DNA of 64,000 nucleotides, taken from Bacteroides caecigallinarum (GTDB taxonomy: Bacteria; Bacteroidota; Bacteroidia; Bacteroidales; Bacteroidaceae). Shown piece after piece: positions 36,002 through 45,037 of this stretch. How positions within the stretch are numbered: the first letter of the stretch is position 1; each line of letters begins with the position of its first letter. Below the pieces are notes generated by a model that searched no databases, was not told the origin of the DNA, and saw only the letters and a program-made list of their open reading frames with translations. The translations under genes were made by a program, and so were the position numbers. Where the stretch lies: contig NZ_JACJLE010000003.1 of NCBI RefSeq assembly GCF_016901995.1, positions 1 through 64,000 on the forward strand. Direction: 5' to 3'.

Positions 36002-36853
36002 TTAAGAATTAAAAATTAACTTACAATATATCTTCACCGCCTCGCAGGCTTCCTTCACGTCGTGCACCCTCAGTATGTTCGCGCCTTTCATCAGCGAAAT
36101 GGTATTTAGTACGGTTGTTCCGTTCAGCGCGTCTTCAGGAGTATTGCCCAGAAGTCTGTATATCATTGATTTCCTTGATATTCCCACAAGTATAGGAAGA
36201 TCGAATATCTGGAACTCTTCCAGCTTGTCCATAAGGATATAGTTGTGTTCCACAGTCTTTCCGAAACCGAACCCCGGATCGATGATGATATCCTTTGCGC
36301 CAAGGTCGCGCATTTTCTGTACCTTTTCGGAGAAATAATACATCACCTCTTTCACCACATTGTCGTATTCAGGATTTTTCTGCATGTCCTGTGGTGTTCC
36401 TTTCATGTGCATCATTACGTACGGCACTCCCAGTTTTGCCACAACAGGCATCATCCTGTCGTCCATGTTTCCTGCTGATATATCATTTATGATTGCTACT
36501 CCATGTTCCTCCACACACATCTTTGCTATGTCCGCGCGGAATGTATCTACAGAAATCACAGCTTCCGGCATCTCCCTGTTTAGTAATGTGAGAGCCTTTT
36601 TTAGTCTTGCGGCCTCCTCCTCTGTAGAGATATTCTGTGCGTCAGGCCTTGACGAATATGCGCCGATGTCTATAATTTCTCCACCTTCGTCAATTATCTG
36701 TCTGGCTCTCTGCAAGATGTCTTCTTCTGATTGCTTTCTGCTTCCGGCATAAAAAGAGTCGGGGGTAACGTTAAGTATTCCCATAACTCTGGGATGTTCC
36801 AGATCCATCAGACTACCGTTCACATTGATGTATTTTGCTATTCTGTTTTCCAT
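36002..36853 (-). CDS. folP: Dihydropteroate synthase
   Basis: Condenses para-aminobenzoate with the pterin diphosphate in folate synthesis. From ATG at 36853 (MENRIAKY) the product has 283 residues. MGILNVTPDSFYAG, DIGAYSSRP, VISVDTF and INDISAG are the family motifs, and IIIDPGFGFGKT is the phosphate/pterin region. A promoter-like TACATTTG at 36885-36878 (minus) excludes the longer frame that starts at 36892. Confidence 0.95.
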   Translation of the reverse strand: MENRIAKYINVNGSLMDLEHPRVMGILNVTPDSFYAGSRKQSEEDILQRARQIIDEGGEIIDIGAYSSRPDAQNISTEEEAARLKKALTLLNREMPEAVISVDTFRADIAKMCVEEHGVAIINDISAGNMDDRMMPVVAKLGVPYVMMHMKGTPQDMQKNPEYDNVVKEVMYYFSEKVQKMRDLGAKDIIIDPGFGFGKTVEHNYILMDKLEEFQIFDLPILVGISRKSMIYRLLGNTPEDALNGTTVLNTISLMKGANILRVHDVKEACEAVKIYCKLIFNS

Positions 36854-36877
36854 TTCGATGCTTGCGTAATGATGGTG

Positions 36878-36938
36878 CAAATGTACATACAATAATTTAT
36901 TTTTTATTGATTTGCCATTGATTTTTCGTTTATCTTTG
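36878..36938. promoter_or_regulatory. Divergent promoter elements of folP and murF
   Basis: On the minus strand TACATTTG (36885-36878) and on the plus strand TATCTTTG (36931-36938) match TAnnTTTG and point away from each other, the second lying 26 bp before the murF start. A TTTG at 36911 is 16 bp before the plus element. Confidence 0.5.
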
Positions 36939-36964
36939 CGTCACGTATCAAATTGTAATTTAAA

Positions 36965-38260
36965 ATGGAAACTTCACAATTGTATAAATATTTTCTTGAG
37001 TGCGGAAAGGTCACTACCGACACTCGCGATTGCCCCGAAGGATCTATGTTCATAGCACTGAAAGGAGCCAGTTTCAACGGAAATACTTTCGCTTCTCAAG
37101 CCATAGCTGGCGGTTGCCGCTATGCCGTGGTTGATGAGGCTGAATACGCCAATGATGCCGAAGGACGTATTCTTCTGGTTGACGATTGTCTCAAGGCATT
37201 GCAGGATTTGGCGGCATGGCATCGCCGCGCGTTGGGCACAAGGATGATAGGTATCACGGGTACCAACGGCAAGACCACGACCAAGGAGCTGATAGCCGCC
37301 GTTCTGAAAGAGAAATACAATGTACTTTACACCCAGGGTAATCTGAACAATCACATCGGAGTACCTCTGACACTGCTTAAACTTACTCCCGAGCACGAAA
37401 TGGCAGTAGTGGAGATGGGAGCGAACCATCCTGGCGAGATAAAGACTCTGGTAAACATAGCATGTCCGGACTATGGTATAATAACCAATGTAGGCAAGGC
37501 ACATCTTGAAGGATTCGGTTCATTCGATGGAGTAATCCGTACTAAAGGCGAGTTGTACGACTATCTCCGCGACAATGGCGGAAAAATCTTCATACAGAAC
37601 GAAAATCCTTATCTTAACTCCATAGCAGGCGGACTGGAATGTATCCGTTACGGTGCGGAAGAAGGGCTTTATGTGTCGGGCAAAGTTCTGTCATGTTCTC
37701 CGTTCCTGTCTTTCAGCTGGAAGTCGGAAGATAAGGTCCACGAAGTGCAGACTCATCTGATAGGTTCGTATAATGTTGACAATGCTCTGGCGGCAGTCGC
37801 TATAGGACGATATTTCGGAGTTGCCGACGATGCCATCTGTCATGCACTTTCATCATACGAGCCGCGCAACAACCGTTCGCAGCTGGTAGAGGCAGGAGGA
37901 AACAGTTATGTGATAGATGCCTACAATGCAAATCCTACATCCATGGCTGCCGCATTGGAGAATTTCCGTATGATTGATGCCGGACATAAGATGGTGATTC
38001 TCGGAGATATGAAAGAGCTTGGCGAAGCAAGTCTTGAGGAACACCAAAAGGTGGTTGACATGCTTTCCCGTTACGGTTTCGACAGGGTAATACTCGTTGG
38101 TCCGGAATTCGGAAAAACTGCAAATGCTTTTGAGCACTACAGTAATGCCGATGATGTGTATCAGGTGCTTTCTTCCGCCATGCCTAAAGGTTATATGATA
38201 CTGATTAAAGGCTCTAACAGCATGAAGCTGGCTGCTTTGGCCGAAAAACTTATGAAATGA
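36965..38260 (+). CDS. murF: UDP-MurNAc-tripeptide-D-Ala-D-Ala ligase
   Basis: Adds the terminal dipeptide to the peptidoglycan precursor in the cytoplasm. The 431-residue Mur ligase has SMFIALKGASFNGN at the N-terminus, the ATP loop GITGTNGKTTTKE near residue 100, VEMGANHPGEI, and DAYNANPTSM in the C-terminal domain. It stands apart from a mur/fts cluster, as often in Bacteroidetes. Confidence 0.95.
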   Translation: METSQLYKYFLECGKVTTDTRDCPEGSMFIALKGASFNGNTFASQAIAGGCRYAVVDEAEYANDAEGRILLVDDCLKALQDLAAWHRRALGTRMIGITGTNGKTTTKELIAAVLKEKYNVLYTQGNLNNHIGVPLTLLKLTPEHEMAVVEMGANHPGEIKTLVNIACPDYGIITNVGKAHLEGFGSFDGVIRTKGELYDYLRDNGGKIFIQNENPYLNSIAGGLECIRYGAEEGLYVSGKVLSCSPFLSFSWKSEDKVHEVQTHLIGSYNVDNALAAVAIGRYFGVADDAICHALSSYEPRNNRSQLVEAGGNSYVIDAYNANPTSMAAALENFRMIDAGHKMVILGDMKELGEASLEEHQKVVDMLSRYGFDRVILVGPEFGKTANAFEHYSNADDVYQVLSSAMPKGYMILIKGSNSMKLAALAEKLMK

Positions 38261-38286
38261 TTTTTTAATTCTTTATATCATAAACT

Positions 38287-38370
38287 CCACACGCCCGTGT
38301 CGAGTTCTCCACACGCTCGTGTCAAGTACTCCACACGTTCGTGTCGAGTTCTCCACACGGCCGTGTGGAG
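38287..38370. repeat. 22-bp-period palindrome array D (4 units)
   Basis: Four palindromes of the form ACACG-NN-CGTGT start at 38289, 38311, 38333 and 38355, exactly 22 bp apart. The central dinucleotides are CC, CT, TT and GC. Linkers are 10 bp and nearly constant (CGAGTTCTCC, CAAGTACTCC, CGAGTTCTCC). The last unit extends to a perfect 20-bp palindrome (38351-38370). The array lies between murF and the convergent AraC-type gene, with no other terminator visible. Confidence 0.9.
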
Positions 38371-38402
38371 ATAATAATGTTTTGACTTCCTGATAGTGTA
38401 TA

Positions 38403-39272
38403 TTATAATTCCAGAATTTTCTTTCTGTACTCAGTCGGAGTAACTCCCGTTACTCCTTTGAAACACCGGTTGAAATGTACAGCCGATTCGAATCCGCATT
38501 CCATGCTTATTTCCGATATGTTCAGACGGTCGTCGGCCAACAGTTTGCAGGCATAACCTATCCGCATGTCGGTGATGTATTGTTTCAGTGTCTTTCCGGT
38601 GTGGTCTTTGAAATATCTGCAGAATGCCGACGGATTCATCGCCGTATATGACGCTATTTCATCGAGTGTGATATTGTCGGTGTATTTCTTGTTAATGTAG
38701 GCTACAACCTTTTCAATTTTCTTGTTCTTGAACTCGGCGGGTACCGGGTTGTAGTTTGGCGATGCGGCAAATTCCCTTTTTTTTATCATAGACAGCGATT
38801 GCAGAAGGCGCAGAAAAAGTATAAGCTGTTCCATTCCCTCGGATTCGGGTATCTGTTTCAGTAATGAGGTTATCTCCGGCTTGTTCTTTACTGATATCTT
38901 GACGCCTCTGTTCGATTCGTTCAACAGGGTGTTGATGTTTATGAATTGCACGTAATGAGTGAAGGAATATTGCATGAAGTCCTTTTCGAACTGAATAATC
39001 GTACCGTTTACCCTTAGACTGTCATCCTGTTCATATTCCGGAGGATTCTGCATGCAGTGTGGGAGTGCCGAACCGAAAAGCAGCAAAGTATCGTCAGAGT
39101 AGTCTATGATGCTATCGCCGATAATGCATTGCCCGTAACCTTTTTCCACATAAAGCATTTCATATTCGCCATGGAAATGCCATGGGTATGTGAATGACTT
39201 ATAGTCGTATGCCCTTGCTTTGATTGGGTTTGAATCGGAGATGTGCAGTTGTTCGTTTACTATTCTTTTCAT
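38403..39272 (-). CDS. AraC-family transcription regulator
   Basis: Regulator of 289 residues. The N-terminal half is a cupin-like sensor (FTYPWHFHGEYEMLYVEKGYG), the C-terminal 100 residues are two helix-turn-helix motifs (ITLDEIASYTAMNPSAFCRYFK, then ISEISMECGFESAVHFNRCFK). It is divergent from the SDR-uxuA-transporter-uxaC cluster and probably senses a hexuronate or related sugar. The ligand is inferred from context only. Confidence 0.88.
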   Translation of the reverse strand: MKRIVNEQLHISDSNPIKARAYDYKSFTYPWHFHGEYEMLYVEKGYGQCIIGDSIIDYSDDTLLLFGSALPHCMQNPPEYEQDDSLRVNGTIIQFEKDFMQYSFTHYVQFININTLLNESNRGVKISVKNKPEITSLLKQIPESEGMEQLILFLRLLQSLSMIKKREFAASPNYNPVPAEFKNKKIEKVVAYINKKYTDNITLDEIASYTAMNPSAFCRYFKDHTGKTLKQYITDMRIGYACKLLADDRLNISEISMECGFESAVHFNRCFKGVTGVTPTEYRKKILEL

Positions 39273-39298
39273 GGCTTCATGTCGAATTGTACTTAATG

Positions 39299-39362
39299 CA
39301 AATATAAGTAAATATCTTGCAAAAATAGGTATATATACTTATTTCTTTCTGTAGTAATTTTG
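39299..39362. promoter_or_regulatory. Divergent promoters and candidate operator of the hexuronate cluster
   Basis: Minus-strand TATATTTG (39306-39299) precedes the regulator and plus-strand TAATTTTG (39355-39362) precedes the SDR gene. Between them is the palindrome GTATATATAC (39330-39339) with ATAAGTAAATA-like sequences on both sides, a plausible AraC-type operator. Confidence 0.45.
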
Positions 39363-39392
39363 CATTAAGAAGAATTTAAAACTTATACATAT

Positions 39393-40208
39393 ATGAATAA
39401 CATGTTTGACATTACCGGTAAAGTAGCCGTTGTAACCGGCGGTTCCGGCGTTTTGGGTAGTAATATAGCTGAAGGTCTTCTGAAGGCCGGAGCTAAAGTC
39501 ATAATCATTGGTGCTCATCAGGATAGGGTAGATGCGGCATTGGAACGTCTGAAAGCTGTGAGCCATGATGTAGCAGGTACTGTATGTAATGTGCTTGACA
39601 TCGAGAGCCTTCGTTCTGTAAAAGATACTGTACTTTCAAAATGGGGTCGTGTGGACTTCCTTATCAATGCTGCCGGTGGTAACATTCCTGGTGGTACGCT
39701 GACTGTTGATCAGAATATATTCGACATGAAGGTGGAAGACCTTAACAAAGTGGTCGATCTGAACCTTAACGGTACTGTTTATCCATGCCTTGTTTTCGGT
39801 GAGATTATGGCAAAACAGCAGAGCGGTGTTATCGTGAATGTTTCTTCTATGGCTGCTTATGAGTCAATCACACGTGTGCCTGGATATTCTATGGCTAAGA
39901 GCGCTGTTGAAAACTTTACTCGCTGGATGGCTCAGGAAATGGCTATCAAGTTCAGCGAAAAGATCCGCGTAAACGCTATTGCTCCTGGATTCTTTATCGG
40001 CAACCAGAACCGTGCTATCCTAATTAATCCTGACGGCTCACTGACAGAACGCAGCAAGAAGGTTATTGCCAAGACTCCTATGAGAAGATTTGGAGATATT
40101 TCAGAATTGAATGGTGCCGTTCAGTTCCTTTGCAGCGATGCAGCTAGCTTTATCACTGGTGCTACATTGGCTATCGACGGTGGTTTCAGTGCATTCAGTG
40201 GAGTGTAA
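39393..40208 (+). CDS. SDR oxidoreductase, probable D-mannonate oxidoreductase
   Basis: Short-chain dehydrogenase of 271 residues. The NAD(P)-binding motif VTGGSGVLGSNIAEGL, NAAGGN, and the catalytic Ser-Tyr-Lys (VSSMAAYES, then YSMAKSA) are visible. Placed directly before uxuA and with uxaC, it probably takes the fructuronate-to-mannonate step in place of the classical UxuB, which belongs to another family. ATG at 39402 is an alternative start. Confidence 0.82.
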   Translation: MNNMFDITGKVAVVTGGSGVLGSNIAEGLLKAGAKVIIIGAHQDRVDAALERLKAVSHDVAGTVCNVLDIESLRSVKDTVLSKWGRVDFLINAAGGNIPGGTLTVDQNIFDMKVEDLNKVVDLNLNGTVYPCLVFGEIMAKQQSGVIVNVSSMAAYESITRVPGYSMAKSAVENFTRWMAQEMAIKFSEKIRVNAIAPGFFIGNQNRAILINPDGSLTERSKKVIAKTPMRRFGDISELNGAVQFLCSDAASFITGATLAIDGGFSAFSGV

Positions 40209-40231
40209 TTATATTTGGTTGACAAGGCTTC

Positions 40232-40323
40232 AGTTACAAGTTAACAAGGTTCTGGCTTCGCCGACCTTTGGCTTTATCCGGACTAAGAACCTTGTCAACT
40301 CGTTAACTTGTCAACTTGTAACT
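40232..40323. repeat. Large imperfect inverted repeat between the SDR gene and uxuA
   Basis: The left arm (40232-40252, AGTTACAAGTTAACAAGGTTC) is matched on the right by GAACCTTGT (40287-40295) and AACTTGTAACT (40313-40323), with extra copies of TTAACTTGTCAA between. It fills the gap between the two genes and would form a long RNA hairpin. It looks like a mobile or repeated intergenic element. Confidence 0.7.
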
Positions 40324-40340
40324 AAAAAAAAGAAAACATT

Positions 40341-41525
40341 ATGATGGAGAAAACTTGGAGATGGTTTGGGAAGAAGGATAAGATTACTCTTTCCATGCTG
40401 CGTCAGATAGGAGTAGAAGGAATAGTAACAGCTTTGCATGATGTTCCAAACGGTGAGATTTGGACAGTTGAGGCTATCAACGACTTGAAATCTTATATCG
40501 AGTCATACGGATTGAGATGGTCGGTAGTGGAAAGTCTTCCTGTATGCGAAGCTATCAAATATGCAGGTCCTGAACGCGACCAGCTGATTGAAAACTATAA
40601 AGTCAGCCTTGCCAATCTAGGTAAATGCGGTGTAAAGACAGTATGCTATAATTTTATGCCGGTAATCGACTGGGTGAGAACTGACTTGCAGCATCCTTGG
40701 GCAGACGGTACAAGCTCGTTGTATTACGACAGGGTACGTTTCGCATATTTCGACGTAAAGATTCTTCAGCGCGAAGGAGCGGAGAAAGACTATTCTGAAG
40801 AAGAACTCCGCAAGGTGGAAGAACTTGACAAGGTTATCACAGAAGCAGAAAAGGATGAGCTTATCGACGCTATCATCGTTAAGACTCAGGGATTCGTAAA
40901 CGGAAATATCCGTGAAGGCGACAAGAACCCTGTAGCTATATTCAAGCGTCTGCTTTCTTTATATAAAGGTATTGACAGAGATGCATTGCGTGAAAACATG
41001 CGTTACTTCCTTGCTGCTATAATGCCAGTGTGCGAGGAATACGGTGTCAACATGTGTGTTCATCCGGACGATCCTCCTTTCCAGATTCTCGGATTGCCTC
41101 GTATCGTTACAAACGAAGAGGATATAGCATGGTTCCTCAATGCTGTTGACAATCCTCACAACGGACTGACTTTCTGTGCCGGTTCTTTGAGTGCAGGCGA
41201 GCATAACGATACACGCGAACTTGCAAAGAAGTTTGCTAAACGTACACACTTCGTACATTTGCGCAGTACAGCGGCTATGCCTGGCGGTAACTTTATCGAA
41301 AGTACTCATCTGTCTGGTCGCGGACATCTGATTGACCTTATCAGAATATTCGAAAAGGAAAACCCGGGATTGCCGATGCGTGTTGACCACGGACGTATGA
41401 TGCTAGGCGACGAAGACAAGGGTTACAACGCAGGATATTCATTCCACGGACGTATGCTTGCCCTCGGACAGGTGGAAGGTATGATGGCTGTGGTAGATGA
41501 CGAACTGAAAAACGGAATAGTATAA
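40341..41525 (+). CDS. uxuA: Mannonate dehydratase
   Basis: Dehydrates D-mannonate to 2-keto-3-deoxygluconate. The 394-residue protein has the UxuA features EKTWRWFGKKDKITLSMLRQ, VCYNFMPVIDW, MCVHPDDPPF, and a C-terminal MRVDHGRMMLGD, which include metal-binding His and Cys residues. An in-frame ATG at 40344 is an alternative start. Confidence 0.95.
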   Translation: MMEKTWRWFGKKDKITLSMLRQIGVEGIVTALHDVPNGEIWTVEAINDLKSYIESYGLRWSVVESLPVCEAIKYAGPERDQLIENYKVSLANLGKCGVKTVCYNFMPVIDWVRTDLQHPWADGTSSLYYDRVRFAYFDVKILQREGAEKDYSEEELRKVEELDKVITEAEKDELIDAIIVKTQGFVNGNIREGDKNPVAIFKRLLSLYKGIDRDALRENMRYFLAAIMPVCEEYGVNMCVHPDDPPFQILGLPRIVTNEEDIAWFLNAVDNPHNGLTFCAGSLSAGEHNDTRELAKKFAKRTHFVHLRSTAAMPGGNFIESTHLSGRGHLIDLIRIFEKENPGLPMRVDHGRMMLGDEDKGYNAGYSFHGRMLALGQVEGMMAVVDDELKNGIV

Positions 41526-41537
41526 AAGATAATGAAT

Positions 41538-41598
41538 AATTAAAAATTAAGAATTAATAATGCCGTATCCACCCATTATTAATTCTTAATTTTTAATT
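41538..41598. repeat. Perfect 25-bp AT-rich inverted repeat between uxuA and the transporter
   Basis: The arms 41538-41562 and 41574-41598 are exact reverse complements, separated by 11 nt. Nearly all bases are A or T. Shorter sequences of the same AATTAAGAATTAAAAATTAA type occur near 35995-36018 and 61651-61690, so this belongs to a dispersed repeat family. Confidence 0.85.
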
Positions 41599-41615
41599 CT
41601 TAATTGAATAATACC

Positions 41616-43091
41616 ATGAATTCACAAGATAATAGAATGAAAATGACAAATTATCGCTGGACGATATGCCTTATGCTGTTTATCGCCACAACGATAAACT
41701 ATATGGACCGACAGGTTCTTTCTCTTACATGGAAGGACTTTATTGCTCCGGAATTTAACTGGACTGATGCGAATTACGGAACTATTGCCGGTTTCTTCTC
41801 TATACTGTATTCTATCAGTATGCTTTTCGTAGGAAAATTTGTAGATAAGATTGGAACAAAGAAAGGTTATTTATGGGCTATAGGTATATGGTCTGTAGGT
41901 GCCTGTCTTCACACTTTCTGCGGAATAGTTACTGCCGGAATATCTACAGGAACATGGGCTTTCACTTTCGAAGGTGCGCGTGAGGCCATTGAGGCTGCCG
42001 AAACTGCAGGTACAGTGATATGGAGTGTATCGACCGTAAGTATATGGCTTTTCCTTGCTGCGCGTTCCATACTGGCAGTAGGAGAGTCTGGTAACTTCCC
42101 TTGCGCCATAAAGGTGACTGCCGAATATTTCCCTAAGAAAGACCGTGCTTTCGCAACCAGTGTGTTCAATGCCGGAGCACAGCTTGGTGCCTTGCTCGCA
42201 CCTTTCACCATTCCTGTCATAGCACGTTATATGGGTTGGGAAATGTCATTCCTTATAATCGGTGCTTTAGGTTTCTTCTGGATGGGATTTTGGGTGAGAA
42301 TGTATGAAACTCCGTCAAAGCAGAAGAAGGTAAACAAGGCTGAGCTGGAATATATCGAGCAGGATCGTCTGACAGAAGCTTCAGAGACTGCAAAGCCTGC
42401 AACAGAAGAGAAAAAGGAGAAGGGTATCAGCTTGTGGAAATGTTTCACTTTCCGTCAGACTTGGGCAGTTATATTCGGACGTTGTCTTCCTGACGGTGTG
42501 TGGTGGTTCTTCCTTTTCTGGGCACCTGCTTATGTGAAAGACGTTTACGGATACAGTTCAGACTCTACTATGGGTATGCTGCTTATCTTTACTCTTTATC
42601 TGATATCAATGCTTTCCATCATTGGCGGTTATCTGCCTACCGTGTTTATCACACGCCTTGGTATGAATCCGTTCGCAGGACGTATGCGCGCTATGCTTAT
42701 CTTCTCTTTGTTCCCATTGCTCGGACTTTTTGCACAGCCGCTCGGAAATATATCCTGCTGGTTCCCTATCATCATAATCGGTATAATAGGTGCAGCACAT
42801 CAGAGCTGGAGTGCCAATACTTATACGGTAGTGAGCGATATGTTCCCTAAATCGGCTGTGGCAACAGTTACAGGTATCGGTGGTATGGCTGGTGGTATCG
42901 GCAGCTTGCTGTTCAATCAGGGCTCAGGTATCCTGTTTACTTACTCAAAGGAAACAAATATGGCTTTCATGGGATTTGAAGGTATTCATGCGGGCTATAT
43001 GATAGTGTTCCTTATAGCTTCAGTAGCTTATCTGTTCAGCTGGATAATGATAAAGATACTTGTTCCGAAATATAAGATAATTGAAATTTGA
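41616..43091 (+). CDS. exuT: MFS hexuronate transporter (ExuT-like)
   Basis: Inner-membrane transporter of 491 residues from ATG at 41616, with about 12 hydrophobic helices. NYMDRQVLSLTWKDFI, the ACS-family loop GKFVDKIGTKKGYLWAIGIW and AVGESGNFPCAIK are typical of anion:cation symporters that carry hexuronates. A charged central loop (about residues 240-275) separates the two halves. An in-frame TTG at 41604 inside the repeat is rejected. Uptake of glucuronate or galacturonate is inferred from the neighbours. Confidence 0.85.
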   Translation: MNSQDNRMKMTNYRWTICLMLFIATTINYMDRQVLSLTWKDFIAPEFNWTDANYGTIAGFFSILYSISMLFVGKFVDKIGTKKGYLWAIGIWSVGACLHTFCGIVTAGISTGTWAFTFEGAREAIEAAETAGTVIWSVSTVSIWLFLAARSILAVGESGNFPCAIKVTAEYFPKKDRAFATSVFNAGAQLGALLAPFTIPVIARYMGWEMSFLIIGALGFFWMGFWVRMYETPSKQKKVNKAELEYIEQDRLTEASETAKPATEEKKEKGISLWKCFTFRQTWAVIFGRCLPDGVWWFFLFWAPAYVKDVYGYSSDSTMGMLLIFTLYLISMLSIIGGYLPTVFITRLGMNPFAGRMRAMLIFSLFPLLGLFAQPLGNISCWFPIIIIGIIGAAHQSWSANTYTVVSDMFPKSAVATVTGIGGMAGGIGSLLFNQGSGILFTYSKETNMAFMGFEGIHAGYMIVFLIASVAYLFSWIMIKILVPKYKIIEI

Positions 43092-43103
43092 TAATTGATT
43101 AAT

Positions 43104-44510
43104 ATGAAAGATTTTATAAACGAAGATTTTCTTCTGCAGAGTGACGTGGCAAAGATGCTGTATCATGAACATGCGGAAAAGATGCCTATCATAGATTATC
43201 ACTGTCATCTTAATCCGAAGATGATTGCAGATGATTATAAATTCAGTTCCATCACCGAGATATGGCTTGGCGGCGACCATTACAAATGGCGTGCGATGCG
43301 TGCCAATGGGGTAGATGAAAAGTATATCACAGGTAAGGAAACTTCCGATTGGGAGAAATTTGAGAAATGGGCAGAAACAGTTCCATATACATTGCGCAAT
43401 CCGCTTTATCACTGGACTCATCTTGAATTGAAGACTGCTTTCGGTATAGGTGAAACCCTGAATCCTGCATCGGCAAAAAGGATATACGACAAGTGTAATG
43501 AACTGCTTGCCACTCCTGAATACTCGGCCCGCGGACTGATGAAGAGATATAACGTAGAGTCTGTTTGTACAACTGACGATCCGATTGATACGCTGGAGTA
43601 TCATAAGGCTATTGCAGATTCCGGTTTCGAGGTTAAGGTTCTTCCTACTTGGCGACCTGACAAGGCAATGAATGTCACTACAGCAGCCGAATATAGGGCT
43701 TATCTTGAAAAACTTTCACAGGCTAGTGGCGTGACAATCTCCAAGTTTGATGATTTGGTTGAGGCTTTGAAAGTGCGTCATCAGTATTTTGCCGACCACG
43801 GATGTAAGCTTGCCGACCACGGTCTTGCTGATATACCTGCTGCTGATTATACTATGGCTGAAATATCAGCGATATTCGACAAGGTATATGGCGGTAATGA
43901 ACTGACTAAGGACGAAAAAACAAAATATCAGACAGCCCTGTTGATTATCCTTTCCGAGATGAATGCAGAGGCTGGATGGACACAGCAGTATCATTACGGA
44001 CCGTTGCGTAACACAAATTCAAGAATGATGGCCAAGCTTGGTCCTGATACAGGCTTTGATACTATCGGCGATTTCAGATGTGCTGAGGCTATGGTTAAGA
44101 TTTTTGACCGTCTGAACTCAGAAGGTAAGCTGGCAAAGACAATACTCTATAATATCAATCCGTCGGAAAATGATATGGTGGCTGCAATGATAGCCAACTA
44201 TCAGGACGGAAGTGTGCCGGGCAAGATGCAGTTCGGTTCAGGCTGGTGGTTCAACGACCAGATGGGAGGAATGCTCCGCCAGATGAATGCCTTGTCTGAA
44301 CAGGGCTTGTTGAGCCGTTTTGTAGGTATGCTTACTGACTCCCGTTCGTTCCTTTCATATCCTCGTCATGAATATTTCCGCAGAATCTTGTGTAATATGA
44401 TTGGTAATGACGTGGTGAACGGAATACTTCCGGAATCGGAAATGGGAAGAATAAAAGGTATGATAGAAGATATCTGCTATTGCAATGCCAAGAGTTATCT
44501 TAATCTTTAA
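43104..44510 (+). CDS. uxaC: Glucuronate isomerase
   Basis: Isomerises glucuronate to fructuronate (and galacturonate to tagaturonate). From ATG at 43104 the product has 468 residues and starts MKDFINEDFLLQSDVAKMLY. IIDYHCHLNPKMIADD, ESVCTTDDPID and MLTDSRSFLSYPRHEYFRR are typical UxaC motifs. It closes the hexuronate cluster. Confidence 0.96.
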   Translation: MKDFINEDFLLQSDVAKMLYHEHAEKMPIIDYHCHLNPKMIADDYKFSSITEIWLGGDHYKWRAMRANGVDEKYITGKETSDWEKFEKWAETVPYTLRNPLYHWTHLELKTAFGIGETLNPASAKRIYDKCNELLATPEYSARGLMKRYNVESVCTTDDPIDTLEYHKAIADSGFEVKVLPTWRPDKAMNVTTAAEYRAYLEKLSQASGVTISKFDDLVEALKVRHQYFADHGCKLADHGLADIPAADYTMAEISAIFDKVYGGNELTKDEKTKYQTALLIILSEMNAEAGWTQQYHYGPLRNTNSRMMAKLGPDTGFDTIGDFRCAEAMVKIFDRLNSEGKLAKTILYNINPSENDMVAAMIANYQDGSVPGKMQFGSGWWFNDQMGGMLRQMNALSEQGLLSRFVGMLTDSRSFLSYPRHEYFRRILCNMIGNDVVNGILPESEMGRIKGMIEDICYCNAKSYLNL

Positions 44511-44528
44511 GAGATAATTGAAAAAAAT

Positions 44529-44579
44529 ACAGCCGCCGTATTACCGGAAATCCTGGATAATGCGGCGGCTGTTATTTTG
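44529..44579. terminator. Terminator after uxaC
   Basis: ACAGCCGCCGTATTA pairs with TAATGCGGCGGCTGT (one G-T pair), followed by TATTTTGT. It sits between convergent uxaC and sufE and probably serves both. Confidence 0.85.
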
Positions 44580-44593
44580 TGTTGTGGTTGTTC

Positions 44594-45019
44594 TCAAGCG
44601 TTCTTGGCCTTGAAAGCCAGTGCGTACATACGCATCTGTTTCACCATTGCAAGAAGTCCGTTGCTTCTTGTAGGAGAAAGATGTTCTTTCAGTCCGATCT
44701 TCTCAATGAAGTACAAATCGGATTCAAGTATCTCGTCAGGAGTATGTCCTGACACTACTTTTATGAGGAGGGCAATGATACCTTTTACAATCAGTGCGTC
44801 ACTTTCTGCCTGGAATATTATCTTTCCGTCTTCCATATCAGCCTGAAGCCATACACGGCTTTGGCAACCGTCAATAAGGTTCTGGTCTGTCTTGTATTCC
44901 GGATTAAGTGGTTCCTGTTCGTTTCCAAGATCTATCAAAAGCTGGTACTTGTCCATCCAATCATCGAAATCGCTGAATTCTTCTATTACTTCGTCCTGAA
45001 GTTCGTTTATTGTTTTCAT
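44594..45019 (-). CDS. sufE: SufE-like cysteine desulfurase-activating protein
   Basis: Accepts sulfur from SufS for Fe-S cluster synthesis. The 141-residue protein has the conserved Cys52 in LIDGCQSRVW, and a typical C-terminus (LSPTRSNGLLAMVKQMR). It is 18 bp downstream of the peptidase gene on the same strand. Confidence 0.92.
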   Translation of the reverse strand: MKTINELQDEVIEEFSDFDDWMDKYQLLIDLGNEQEPLNPEYKTDQNLIDGCQSRVWLQADMEDGKIIFQAESDALIVKGIIALLIKVVSGHTPDEILESDLYFIEKIGLKEHLSPTRSNGLLAMVKQMRMYALAFKAKNA

Positions 45020-45037
45020 CGTTATTTTGCTTTTATG

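Noticed and set aside
39339-39566. 75-residue minus-strand frame between the AraC and SDR genes
   Set aside because: It is mostly antisense to the SDR coding region and overlaps the promoter area.
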